This document shows positions 37,096-45,405 of a DNA stretch of 64,000 nucleotides, in pieces. The stretch comes from an uncultured Clostridia bacterium (GTDB lineage: Bacteria > Bacillota > Clostridia > Lachnospirales > Lachnospiraceae). The position numbers were made by a program, and so were the translations under genes. Each line of letters opens with the position of its first letter. The stretch's first letter is position 1. The DNA lies in assembly GCA_948472945.1 (NCBI GenBank), contig CAOKVX010000001.1:310001-374000 (forward strand), given 5' to 3'. The notes under the pieces are model-generated. The model worked only from the letters and a program-made list of their open reading frames with translations. It was not told the origin of the DNA and did no database searches.

Positions 37096-39168
37096 ATGAG
37101 AGTGAAGATAGGGAAAATTATAAGCCTTGTGCTTGCGTCTTCAATCATAATCGGTCTCGGCGCTGCGTATGACAGCGCCGAAGCCGCTAAGAAAGCGACG
37201 CTGAAGACTAAGCCAATGAGGCTGACAGTGGGAGAGTCTAAGAAAATATTAATAAAAAATAAGAATAAAAAAGCAAAATATACTTTTACAAGCACTTCTA
37301 AAAAGGTTGCAAAGGTAAACAAAAAAGGAAAAGTTACCGCAGTAAAAAAAGGGCAGGCAAAAATAACCGTTAAGGAAGTTATAATAAAAGTCGGGAAAAA
37401 ACAGACAAGGAAAGTTGGAGGTTTAAAGGTTAGAGTGTTAGCGAATAATGATAAAATTTCAACACAGGCTCCGCCGCAGAATCAAATTCAGACTCAGGCT
37501 CCGTTACAGACGCCCGCAGCACAGACTCCGGCACCGGACGTTCCGATTGTAACGCAGGGACCGACAATGGAGCCGGCTTACGGAGTGTATTCATTTGACA
37601 GCTTTAAGTTTGACGGTACATACAGTATTAATATGGATAATCTGATAAAATACGGAGCTGCATGTGAAGTTAGCGTTAAGTTAAGACAGGACAGCGGAAG
37701 TGATAAGGAGGTGTCGGTAGGCTATTTGGGCAATAAGTACGGCAAAGGTAATAAGGCTGAGCCGTTTGAAGGCGGCACCGACAAATTTATGCTTTCATCC
37801 GGGCAGGAGATTGAACATACATTCAAATTAAATGTAGATAAATATATGGGAGAATGTGAAATTGTATTTGAATCAGAGTCTGGAACTGATATTGAAGTTT
37901 CATCGGCTAAGATTTCAACGCAGCCGTTTGATGGGGCTGATTACGGCAAGATGCTCAATGATTCATTTATAAGTGCAGGAAACAGTGAGCGAATGCAGAA
38001 AGTTATTAACAAATCGCGCTCCGGGGCAGATGTGACGCTTGCATATCTGGGCGGTTCAATCACAGAGGGATGTGCGGCTACGGATGTGCTTGTTAATTCA
38101 GACTGTTATGCGGAGACTTCATACAATGCGTTTAAGATGAAATACGGTTACGGTGACGGGAGCAATGTTCACTTTATAAATGCCGGTATGAGCGGCACAC
38201 CGTCCTCGCTGGGAGTAATAAGGTATCAGAATGATATTCTCAATGAGATGGAATATATGGGCTATGGAAAATACCCTGATATTTTATTTGTTGAGTTTGT
38301 AGTAAACGATAGCGGTGAATGTACAAACGGCGAGGCAATGGAAAGTATAATCAGACAGGCGTTCGAGCAGGGAACGGCAGTTTTCCTTGTGTTTGCCCAC
38401 ACGGTTAATTTTGACACAGGTAAGCAGGATTATTATATTCCTCTTGGAGAGTTATATGACCTGCCTATGGTAAGTGTGAAAAACAGTATAAGCGACTACA
38501 TAGACAGCGCAGATACTAAGGGATGTGATGTTTCAAAATGGTTTTTCTGGCATGATACGCTTCATCCTGACGTTCCCGGACACAGACTGATGGCGGATAT
38601 GATTATGAATGCAATCGACAAAGCGGCTGAGAGTGAAACGATACCTGACTCTGTAACTGATATAAATATTATTCAGCCTAAGTATGGAAGTGCATTTACC
38701 GGAATGAGGCTTCTTGACTCTAATGTAGACCCTGACAAGGTTGATGCGATTGTATCGCTTGACGTCGGAAGCTTTGGCGACGTAGATACAAACCAAAACA
38801 GATTTCAGTACAAAAAGGGAGGAAAGGATGGAGTTCAGTGGTTTCCTAACTGTTGGATGCACCAGACAGGGACTGACAGCCTAAAGGCAACTGTTGAGTG
38901 CAGTAATATGATGATAGCATATAAGCTTGCCAACGACTCTAACTATGGAAAGGCAGAGCTATATGTAGACGGTGTACTCAAAGAGACAATGAACGGTTAC
39001 AAAAATGACGGCTGGAACAATGCGACGGTTAGTATTGTATTTAAGGACGATGAAATAGCGACGCATGATTTTGAGATTAGGATGGCCGACGGCAACGAGA
39101 ATAAGAAATTTACAATCTATGCAATAGGCTATACAAATGCAGATGATTATAAAGAGTCGCTCAAATAG
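37096..39168 (+). CDS. Secreted SGNH/GDSL esterase with Ig-like N-terminal module, paralogue 2
   Basis: Also 690 aa and with the same module order as its neighbour, but well diverged, so an old duplication. Signal peptide 1-30; lysine-rich Big_2-like domain (about 32-115; STSKKVAKVNKKGKVTAVKKG); a Gln/Pro/Thr linker in place of the plain Pro-Thr one. The SGNH domain has S321 in YLGGSITEG, NAGMSGTPSS, FVVNDSGE and a complete D487-T-L-H490 followed by PDVPGH. The C-terminal beta domain has LYVDGVLKETMNG and ends with AIGYTN. AGGGGA precedes ATG 37096. Likely a xylan or pectin acetyl-esterase; substrate not determinable. Confidence 0.88.
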   Translation: MRVKIGKIISLVLASSIIIGLGAAYDSAEAAKKATLKTKPMRLTVGESKKILIKNKNKKAKYTFTSTSKKVAKVNKKGKVTAVKKGQAKITVKEVIIKVGKKQTRKVGGLKVRVLANNDKISTQAPPQNQIQTQAPLQTPAAQTPAPDVPIVTQGPTMEPAYGVYSFDSFKFDGTYSINMDNLIKYGAACEVSVKLRQDSGSDKEVSVGYLGNKYGKGNKAEPFEGGTDKFMLSSGQEIEHTFKLNVDKYMGECEIVFESESGTDIEVSSAKISTQPFDGADYGKMLNDSFISAGNSERMQKVINKSRSGADVTLAYLGGSITEGCAATDVLVNSDCYAETSYNAFKMKYGYGDGSNVHFINAGMSGTPSSLGVIRYQNDILNEMEYMGYGKYPDILFVEFVVNDSGECTNGEAMESIIRQAFEQGTAVFLVFAHTVNFDTGKQDYYIPLGELYDLPMVSVKNSISDYIDSADTKGCDVSKWFFWHDTLHPDVPGHRLMADMIMNAIDKAAESETIPDSVTDINIIQPKYGSAFTGMRLLDSNVDPDKVDAIVSLDVGSFGDVDTNQNRFQYKKGGKDGVQWFPNCWMHQTGTDSLKATVECSNMMIAYKLANDSNYGKAELYVDGVLKETMNGYKNDGWNNATVSIVFKDDEIATHDFEIRMADGNENKKFTIYAIGYTNADDYKESLK

Positions 39169-39196
39169 AGTTTATAATGGCGTAAGGCCGGATGAT

Positions 39197-39312
39197 TTAT
39201 AAAAGGGCTGTCGCAAAACAGTGGATTACTGCAATATGTGGTGAATATATTCTGCAACATTCAATAGCATATTGTGGAATTACTGTATTTTGCGGCAGCT
39301 CCTTTATTATAA
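39197..39312. repeat. 116-nt imperfect palindrome, MITE-like
   Basis: TTATAA then AAGGGCTGTCGCAAAACAGT on the left mirrors ACTGTATTTTGCGGCAGCTCC and TTTATTATAA on the right. The complementarity continues inward (ATTACTGCAATATG against CATATTGTGGAATT). GGGCTGTCGCAAAA-like ends are common terminal repeats of transposons and MITEs. The right end runs into the AAGGAGG of udp. It may also terminate the esterase transcript. Confidence 0.6.
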
Positions 39313-39325
39313 GGAGGAAGTTATT

Positions 39326-40111
39326 ATGGCAGATTATTCTCAGGTAGAGGGAATGCAGTATCATATTCAGTGCAGTAAGGGGGATGTTGGTAAATATGTA
39401 ATTTTGACTGGCGACCCCAAAAGGTGCGAGAGCATTGCGGCATATTTTGACAACGCGAAGCTTGTTGCAGACAGCAGGGAGTATGTAACATATACGGGAG
39501 AGCTTGACGGAACTTTGATAAGCGTGACATCGACGGGAATAGGAGGCCCCTCGGCGTCAATAGCGATTGAGGAGCTTGTCAAGTGCGGATCCGATACATT
39601 TATCAGAGTAGGCACATGCGGCGGAATGGATTTGAAAGTGAAAGGCGGTGACATAATAATTGCAAGCGGCGCTATAAGGATGGAAGGGACAACTAAGGAG
39701 TATGCGCCGATTGAATTTCCGGCGGTTGCGGACTACGGCATTGTGAATTCGCTGGGAGCTGCCGCAAAAAAACTTGGGTATAATTTTCATGTAGGCGTAT
39801 GTCAGAGCAAGGACTCTTTCTATGGACAACATAATCCGGAAATAATGCCGGTATCATATGAGCTGCAGAGTAAATGGGATGCCTGGTGCCGCATGGGATG
39901 TCTGGCATCGGAGATGGAGACGGCGGCGTTATTTATCGTGGGCAGTTTTAAAAGAGTAAGGGTAGGATCCGTGCTTCTTGCGCTTGCGAATCAGGAGAGG
40001 GAGAAAGCAGGACTTGACAATTTACAGTTTCATGATACATCAAGGGTGATTGAGACTGCGGTTGAGGCGATGAGAATTATAATTGAAGAAGAGAAAAATG
40101 GAAAGATGTAA
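39326..40111 (+). CDS. udp: Uridine phosphorylase
   Basis: Splits uridine into uracil and ribose-1-phosphate. The 261-aa PNP/UDP-family protein has [11 protein letters not shown] near the N terminus, the phosphate-site [25 protein letters not shown], and the nucleoside-binding [12 protein letters not shown] 39326 follows AAGGAGG, with an upstream extension overlapping the palindrome rejected. cdd lies 64 nt downstream, giving a two-gene pyrimidine salvage set. Specificity for uridine over other nucleosides is by family resemblance. Confidence 0.9.
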   Translation: MADYSQVEGMQYHIQCSKGDVGKYVILTGDPKRCESIAAYFDNAKLVADSREYVTYTGELDGTLISVTSTGIGGPSASIAIEELVKCGSDTFIRVGTCGGMDLKVKGGDIIIASGAIRMEGTTKEYAPIEFPAVADYGIVNSLGAAAKKLGYNFHVGVCQSKDSFYGQHNPEIMPVSYELQSKWDAWCRMGCLASEMETAALFIVGSFKRVRVGSVLLALANQEREKAGLDNLQFHDTSRVIETAVEAMRIIIEEEKNGKM

Positions 40112-40175
40112 AAAGTTAAGTGAAAATAGAAGAAAGGATAGTGCAGGCATTAGTGCCTGAAAATTGGTGTAAATT

Positions 40176-40592
40176 ATGGATATTAGCGATGATATTGTAA
40201 GGGAACTGATTGAAAAGGCTGTAGATGCAAGGAAAAAGGCATATGCTCCTTATTCAAAATTTCTTGTAGGCTCGGCGGCGCTTGGAAGCGACGGAAATAT
40301 ATATACAGGGTGTAATATTGAAAATGTATCGTACTCCGCGACGAACTGCGCCGAGCGCACTGCAATATTTAACGGGATCAGCGACGGCTGTCTGTCGTTT
40401 GAGGCTGTAGCTATAGTAGGGGCAAGAAAAGAAGAGAAGCCCGGTTTTTGTTATCCGTGTGGAGTATGCAGGCAGGTTTTGTCTGAATTCTCCGATGCGG
40501 AGAAACTGAAGATTATTATTGCGAAAAATAAGTCCGAATATAAGATTACAACACTGGGTGAGCTTATGCCGTTTGCATTCGTCGAATATTGA
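40176..40592 (+). CDS. cdd: Cytidine deaminase
   Basis: Deaminates cytidine and deoxycytidine to uridine forms, feeding uridine phosphorylase upstream. 138 aa, with the zinc and catalytic motif CAERTAIF (Cys ligand and Glu) and PCGVCRQVL (two Cys ligands), plus YAPYSKFLVGSA and TGCNIENVSY for substrate. ATG 40176; the ribosome-binding site is weak (TTGGTG upstream). A palindromic repeat follows 24 nt after the stop. Confidence 0.95.
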   Translation: MDISDDIVRELIEKAVDARKKAYAPYSKFLVGSAALGSDGNIYTGCNIENVSYSATNCAERTAIFNGISDGCLSFEAVAIVGARKEEKPGFCYPCGVCRQVLSEFSDAEKLKIIIAKNKSEYKITTLGELMPFAFVEY

Positions 40593-40616
40593 TTGTTGAT
40601 AATTATGCTTAGCTCT

Positions 40617-40680
40617 TAGCTCAACGGCGCCAATTTGAACCCGCCGAGGACGGCGGATTCAAATTGGCGCCGGTGAGCTA
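40617..40680. repeat. 64-nt near-perfect palindrome (TAGCTCA repeat, full-length copy)
   Basis: A 29-bp stem with two mismatches and loop GAGGAC. The left arm starts TAGCTCAACGGCGCC and the right arm ends GGCGCCGGTGAGCTA. A deleted relative is at 15295-15329. Immediately downstream of cdd, with no T tract, so it is a mobile palindrome rather than a classical terminator. Confidence 0.75.
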
Positions 40681-40744
40681 CGGTATTGGTACGGTATAAT
40701 CATATTGCTTACATCGGGCATCGGGTACTTATATATAAAAATAG

Positions 40745-40773
40745 TTGCTTTATGATATGCTATGGTATATAAT
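40745..40773 (+). promoter_or_regulatory. Promoter upstream of the small acidic protein and pyrH
   Basis: TTGCTT (40745-40750), a 17-nt spacer and TATAAT (40768-40773), about 80 nt before the gene at 40855. It probably drives that gene and the pyrH-frr pair. Confidence 0.7.
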
Positions 40774-40854
40774 TAGTAATGTTGCAATCAGTACATCGGC
40801 GCTGTTTTACCGTATTTATATAAAAATGACAGGTAACTTTATAGGAGGACTGCG

Positions 40855-41154
40855 ATGGGGTTATTCAGGAATGTTCGCAAAACTAATAACGACTGGAATA
40901 ATTCTTTGAAAGCAGAGGATATGCTTGATGTATTTGAAGATATAACAGATGACGCTTTTTCGTCAATTAATAGTATATTGATGGACGGGGAGGCTCTTGA
41001 ATCATTTGATTCAGATTATGAGAGGGAGATGGAGAGCGTTTTTTCAGAACTTTCCGTTTTAAACCGGGCTGGCAGTATTAATGATATGCCCGGCATGACA
41101 GAGGAGTCGGCACAGCATGCCGGCGGTATCACGTTTGAGGATATATTTGACTGA
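40855..41154 (+). CDS. Small acidic protein of unknown function upstream of pyrH
   Basis: A 99-aa hydrophilic, strongly acidic protein without signal peptide, membrane helix or recognised domain. It starts MGLFRNVRKTNNDW, has a run of Asp/Glu-rich helix-like sequence (EDMLDVFEDITDDAF), then a Gly/Met-containing segment, and ends ITFEDIFD. ATAGGAGG precedes ATG 40855 and a good promoter lies upstream, which argues that it is real. It sits 59 nt before pyrH on the same strand. Function unknown. Confidence 0.7.
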   Translation: MGLFRNVRKTNNDWNNSLKAEDMLDVFEDITDDAFSSINSILMDGEALESFDSDYEREMESVFSELSVLNRAGSINDMPGMTEESAQHAGGITFEDIFD

Positions 41155-41213
41155 TTCTTAAATTATACAGATTGTTAAAATATATTTGAAAGGAAAAGCA
41201 GCAGGTGCATATT

Positions 41214-41918
41214 ATGGCAAAATATAACCGTATTTTATTAAAATTAAGCGGCGAGGCTCTTGCCGGTAAAAGTAAGACGGGTTTTGACGAGGCGACATGT
41301 AAAAGTGTTGCCGAACAGATAAAAACGCTGAGCGAAGAGGGCATTGAGATTGCCGTTGTAATTGGCGGAGGTAATTTTTGGAGAGGAAGAACGAGTGAAA
41401 ATATTGACAGGACAAAGGCTGACCAAATCGGTATGCTTGCCACTGTAATGAACTGTATGTATATGTCGGAGATTTTGAGGTCCGAGGGGGTTAAGACGGA
41501 AGTGATGACCCCGTTTACGTGCGGTTCGTTTACAGAACTGTTTTCGAAAGATAAGGTTGTAAAATGTTTTGAAGAGGGAAAGACGGTATTTCTTGCAGGG
41601 GGAACAGGCCATCCGTATTTTTCAACGGATACGGCTACAGCTCTCCGTGCAATAGAGATTGAGGCGGATATTATTCTTGCCGCAAAGGCGGTGGATGGCG
41701 TCTACAGCGCCGACCCGAAATCAAATCCTGACGCGGTGAAATATGATACGCTGTCATTTGAGAGAATTGTGGACGAGAAGCTGGGCGTTATAGACCTTGC
41801 GGCGTCGGTTCTATGTATGGAAAATAAAATGCCGATGCTTGTATTCGGTCTTAATGAAAAGAACAGTGTTGTTGATGCCGTACACGGAAATATAAGCGGT
41901 ACAATCATTACACCATAG
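41214..41918 (+). CDS. pyrH: UMP kinase
   Basis: Phosphorylates UMP to UDP in pyrimidine nucleotide synthesis. The 234-aa amino-acid-kinase-family protein has LLKLSGEALAG, VIGGGNFWRG, DQIGMLATVMN and GTGHPYFSTDTATALRA. ATG 41214 is chosen, with CAGGTG 6 nt upstream, over GTG 41205, which lies within that site. frr follows 23 nt later, as is usual. Confidence 0.97.
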   Translation: MAKYNRILLKLSGEALAGKSKTGFDEATCKSVAEQIKTLSEEGIEIAVVIGGGNFWRGRTSENIDRTKADQIGMLATVMNCMYMSEILRSEGVKTEVMTPFTCGSFTELFSKDKVVKCFEEGKTVFLAGGTGHPYFSTDTATALRAIEIEADIILAAKAVDGVYSADPKSNPDAVKYDTLSFERIVDEKLGVIDLAASVLCMENKMPMLVFGLNEKNSVVDAVHGNISGTIITP

Positions 41919-41941
41919 ATGTATGAATGGAGGATATTAAA

Positions 41942-42490
41942 ATGGAAATAAAGGATTATGAGAGCAGGATGGAAAAATCACTTGCCAATCTCAGTGAGGA
42001 ATATGTATCAATAAGGGCCGGACGAGCCAATCCTCATATTCTTGACAAGATAACGGTTGATTATTATGGAACGCAGTCGCCGTTGCAGTCGGTTGCTAAT
42101 ATATCTGTGCCTGAGGCAAGGGTTATTCAGATACAGCCGTGGGAATCAAGTCTTATTAAGGAGATTGAAAAGGCAATCATGTGTTCCGATATAGGGCTTA
42201 CGCCATCGAATGACGGAAAGATAATACGGCTTGTATTTCCGGAGCTTACTGAGGAGAGACGTAAGGAACTGGCAAAGGACGTAAAGAAGAGGGCTGAGAA
42301 TTCAAAGGTTGCAGTCAGGAATATAAGACGCGACGCTAATGATTCAATAAAAAAAGAGCAGAAAGCTACGGAGATTTCTGAAGATGAGGCAAAACAGCTT
42401 GAAGATAAGATTCAGAAGCTCACGGATAAATATGTCGGTCTCATAGACAAGGCAATGGAGGAAAAGACAAACGAGATTATGACGGTGTAA
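41942..42490 (+). CDS. frr: Ribosome recycling factor
   Basis: Splits post-termination ribosomes together with EF-G. The 182-aa sequence has the family pattern: [37 protein letters not shown], and [19 protein letters not shown] 41942 follows GGAGG (41930-41934) by 7 nt. The ATG at 41927 overlaps that site and was rejected. A terminator follows. Confidence 0.97.
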   Translation: MEIKDYESRMEKSLANLSEEYVSIRAGRANPHILDKITVDYYGTQSPLQSVANISVPEARVIQIQPWESSLIKEIEKAIMCSDIGLTPSNDGKIIRLVFPELTEERRKELAKDVKKRAENSKVAVRNIRRDANDSIKKEQKATEISEDEAKQLEDKIQKLTDKYVGLIDKAMEEKTNEIMTV

Positions 42491-42558
42491 CCGGATTCGG
42501 ATGGCACAGACCGGCAGTCAAAGAAAAATGTCAGCTGAAGCCGATTGCGCCTTGCGTA

Positions 42559-42585
42559 AGAGTTTCGCTCGCGAAACTCTTTTTT
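42559..42585 (+). terminator. Terminator after frr
   Basis: A 10-bp stem (AGAGTTTCGC and GCGAAACTCT) around a TC loop, followed by TTTTT. It separates pyrH-frr from the uppS-cdsA-dxr-rseP-ispG-polC run. Confidence 0.85.
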
Positions 42586-42632
42586 GTCATATCAGGTTAA
42601 GAGAAAAAGTTTGATAGGGGAGAGATAACATA

Positions 42633-43346
42633 ATGTCTGACGATTTAAAAAAGGTGCCGGAACACGTCGCGATAATTCTTGACGGAAACGGAAGATGGGC
42701 TAAAAAGAGACTGTTGCCTAGAAATGCTGGGCATATGCAGGGCAGTAAAGTTGTTGAACAGATTTGTGAGGATGCCCATAACCTTGGAATAAAATATCTT
42801 ACAGTATATGCGTTTTCCACGGAAAACTGGAAGAGGCCTAAAGATGAAGTCGACGCGCTTATGAAGCTTCTTGACAGATATCTTAAAAACTGTATAGAGA
42901 GAAGCAGTAAAAATAATATGCGCGTCAGGGTGCTGGGCGATATATCTACACTAAGCCAAAAGCTTCAGGACAAGATTATAGAGCTTGAGGCAAAGTCAAA
43001 AAATAATACAGGGCTTAATTTTCAGGTGGCGTTAAATTACGGCGGAAGGGACGAAATGCTTCGCGCTGTAAGAAAGTGTGCGGAGGAATGTGCTGGCGGG
43101 AGAATAAAACCTGCTGATATTGACGAGGCTTATTTTAACGGTATGCTTGACACTGCCGATATACCTGACCCTGATTTGCTAATCAGAACCAGCGGCGAAC
43201 AGAGAATTTCAAATTTTCTGTTGTGGCAGCTCGCGTATACAGAGTTTTATTTTACGGACGTCCTGTGGCCTGACTTTAATAAAAAAGAATTGAAAAAGGC
43301 TATAGAGTATTATGAAAACAGAGACAGGAGATTCGGAGGAGTCTGA
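42633..43346 (+). CDS. uppS: Isoprenyl transferase (undecaprenyl diphosphate synthase)
   Basis: Builds undecaprenyl diphosphate, the lipid carrier for peptidoglycan and teichoic acid precursors. The 237-aa cis-prenyltransferase has HVAIILDGNGRWAKKR (catalytic Asp), NAGHMQGSK, YAFSTENWKRP and the C-terminal RTSGEQRISNFLLWQ. GGGGAGAG precedes ATG 42633. cdsA begins 18 nt after its stop. Confidence 0.96.
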   Translation: MSDDLKKVPEHVAIILDGNGRWAKKRLLPRNAGHMQGSKVVEQICEDAHNLGIKYLTVYAFSTENWKRPKDEVDALMKLLDRYLKNCIERSSKNNMRVRVLGDISTLSQKLQDKIIELEAKSKNNTGLNFQVALNYGGRDEMLRAVRKCAEECAGGRIKPADIDEAYFNGMLDTADIPDPDLLIRTSGEQRISNFLLWQLAYTEFYFTDVLWPDFNKKELKKAIEYYENRDRRFGGV

Positions 43347-43364
43347 TTGTCCGGAGGTAAAAAA

Positions 43365-44180
43365 ATGTTTATTACCAGAACTATTAGTGGTGCAGTATTA
43401 TTGTTAATAATGTTTGCGGCTATATTTACAGGTGGAAATGTATGGCTTGTGGTTACAGCGCTTCTGTCGGCTGCCGCAATGTTTGAAATTTTCAGGGTAT
43501 TTGGAATACAGAAATCAGCTGCCGCAGTGGGGGGCTATATTTGTAATTTGCTCGTATACTGCCTGTTGTTTTTTGGTTTGGAGGAATATATACTTGCTGC
43601 TGTAATTTTGTATTTTATTTTTATTATGACGATATATGTTGTAAAGTGGCCTGTATTTGAAGTTAATGATATATCAAGGGCCTTATTTACATTTATATAT
43701 GCGGGAATATGCCTGTCATTTTTATACCGTATAAGAATAGCGGATGAAGGTATATTCTACATATGGCTTGTGTTTATCGGTGCATGGGGTTCTGACACAT
43801 GTGCATACCTTACAGGTATCCTTATAGGAAAGCATAAAATCCCAAGTACGCTTAGTCCCAAAAAGACGGTTGAGGGATGTCTGGGAGGCGTTGCAGGGGC
43901 TGCGCTGTTAGGAATGTTCTACGGACTTTGGGCAGACAAAAACCTTGAGGGCTCTGAATATTACGTATTGATATTTGCGGTTACGGCGGCTGTGGCGTCT
44001 ATATTGTCGCAGATTGGGGATTTGTGTGCTTCGGCCGTGAAGAGAAACTGCGGAATAAAAGATTACGGACGCCTTATTCCCGGTCACGGAGGAATTATGG
44101 ATAGGTTTGACAGTATTATTTTCCTGACTCCGATAATATATTATATATTGTATATTTTGAAAAATACCGGCTGTATATGA
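43365..44180 (+). CDS. cdsA: Phosphatidate cytidylyltransferase
   Basis: Makes CDP-diacylglycerol for phospholipid synthesis. 271 aa with about seven to eight membrane helices. The family signature is near the C terminus, from SQIGDLCASAVKRNCGIKD through GRLIPGHGGIMDRFDS. WGSDTCAYLTG and KIPSTLSPKKTVEG are also conserved. ATG 43365 follows CGGAGG; the TTG at 43347 lies upstream of that site and was rejected. Confidence 0.96.
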   Translation: MFITRTISGAVLLLIMFAAIFTGGNVWLVVTALLSAAAMFEIFRVFGIQKSAAAVGGYICNLLVYCLLFFGLEEYILAAVILYFIFIMTIYVVKWPVFEVNDISRALFTFIYAGICLSFLYRIRIADEGIFYIWLVFIGAWGSDTCAYLTGILIGKHKIPSTLSPKKTVEGCLGGVAGAALLGMFYGLWADKNLEGSEYYVLIFAVTAAVASILSQIGDLCASAVKRNCGIKDYGRLIPGHGGIMDRFDSIIFLTPIIYYILYILKNTGCI

Positions 44181-44253
44181 TTATACAAACTTCAAAAGGT
44201 AAGACAATCCATATCATATGATATTTAATTGATACATGTAGGAGGAATAGCGT

Positions 44254-45405
44254 TTGAAAAATGTAAGTATACTGGGATCTACCGGCTCGATAGGAACACA
44301 GACGCTTGATGTCATAAGGGCGAATCCCGATGATTTCCAGGTTGTGGCGCTGGCGGTTAACAGTAATATAGATATTCTTGCCGGACAGATTAAGGAGTTT
44401 TCACCTAAATTGGTCTGCGTATATGATGAAAAGCGTGCGGCTGAGTTAAAAAACATAGTCGGCAACAGTGTTGAGATCGTGTCCGGAATGGAGGGGCTTA
44501 TCGCCTGTGCAGTTATGGACAGTGCGGATATTGTCGTCGGCGCCGTTGTCGGAATGATAGGGGTACGGCCTGTAATTGAGGCCGTCTCCGCCGGAAAGGA
44601 CATTGCGCTTGCAAATAAGGAGTCGCTTGTAACGGCGGGCCATATTATTATGCCGCTCGCCGCCGAGAAAGGCGTCTCGATTCTGCCGGTGGATAGTGAA
44701 CATTCGGCTATCTTCCAGTCGCTTCAGGGACAGGACAGGGGAGGGCTTGCAAAGATTATTCTCACCGCCTCTGGAGGACCTTTCAGGGGGAAAACGCTTG
44801 ATGAGCTTGAGGGTGTAACGGTAAGTCAGGCTCTGTGCCATCCTAACTGGAGCATGGGCAGGAAAATTACTATTGATTCGGCGACTATGGTCAACAAAGG
44901 TCTTGAGCTTATGGAGGCAAAGTGGCTGTTCGATGTTGATATTGACAGAATTCAAATACTTGTACAGCCGCAGAGCGTAATACATTCTATGGTTGAATTT
45001 GACGACGGAGCCGTTATTGCTCAGATGGGTACTCCGGATATGAGGCTCCCGATTCAATATGCGTTATTTTATCCTAAGAGAATGTATCTTGAAGGCGATA
45101 GGGTTGACTTTTACTCTCTTGGAAGAATTGACTTTGAAAAGCCTGACATTGATACATTTGAGGGGCTAAGGCTGGCATTTGACGCAGCTAAGGCTGGAGG
45201 AAGCATGCCAACAGTATACAATGCAGCAAATGAATGTGCCGTTGCAGAGTTTTTGGCAGGACGGATAGGCTTTACAGACATACCGCGTATGATAAAGAAC
45301 CTGATGGATTCCCATAAGGTTATAAAGAACCCTGATGTCGACACCATTGTCGGCATAGGTGAAGAAATATTTGAAAAATATATGCATACGGAAAGGAGCA
45401 GGTAA
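44254..45405 (+). CDS. dxr: 1-deoxy-D-xylulose 5-phosphate reductoisomerase
   Basis: Second step of the MEP isoprenoid pathway, producing MEP with NADPH. 383 aa with LGSTGSIGTQTLDVI (NADPH), LANKESLVTAG, LPVDSEHSAIFQ (metal and substrate) and HPNWSMGRKITIDSATMVNK. Start is TTG 44254 after GGAGGA. It overlaps rseP by one base (TAATG). ispG lies one gene downstream, so MEP enzymes flank rseP. Confidence 0.96.
   Translation: MKNVSILGSTGSIGTQTLDVIRANPDDFQVVALAVNSNIDILAGQIKEFSPKLVCVYDEKRAAELKNIVGNSVEIVSGMEGLIACAVMDSADIVVGAVVGMIGVRPVIEAVSAGKDIALANKESLVTAGHIIMPLAAEKGVSILPVDSEHSAIFQSLQGQDRGGLAKIILTASGGPFRGKTLDELEGVTVSQALCHPNWSMGRKITIDSATMVNKGLELMEAKWLFDVDIDRIQILVQPQSVIHSMVEFDDGAVIAQMGTPDMRLPIQYALFYPKRMYLEGDRVDFYSLGRIDFEKPDIDTFEGLRLAFDAAKAGGSMPTVYNAANECAVAEFLAGRIGFTDIPRMIKNLMDSHKVIKNPDVDTIVGIGEEIFEKYMHTERSR

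Noticed and set aside
40617-40680. tRNA-like element, because GATTCAAAT resembles a T loop
   Set aside because: The whole sequence is one long hairpin without D or anticodon arms.
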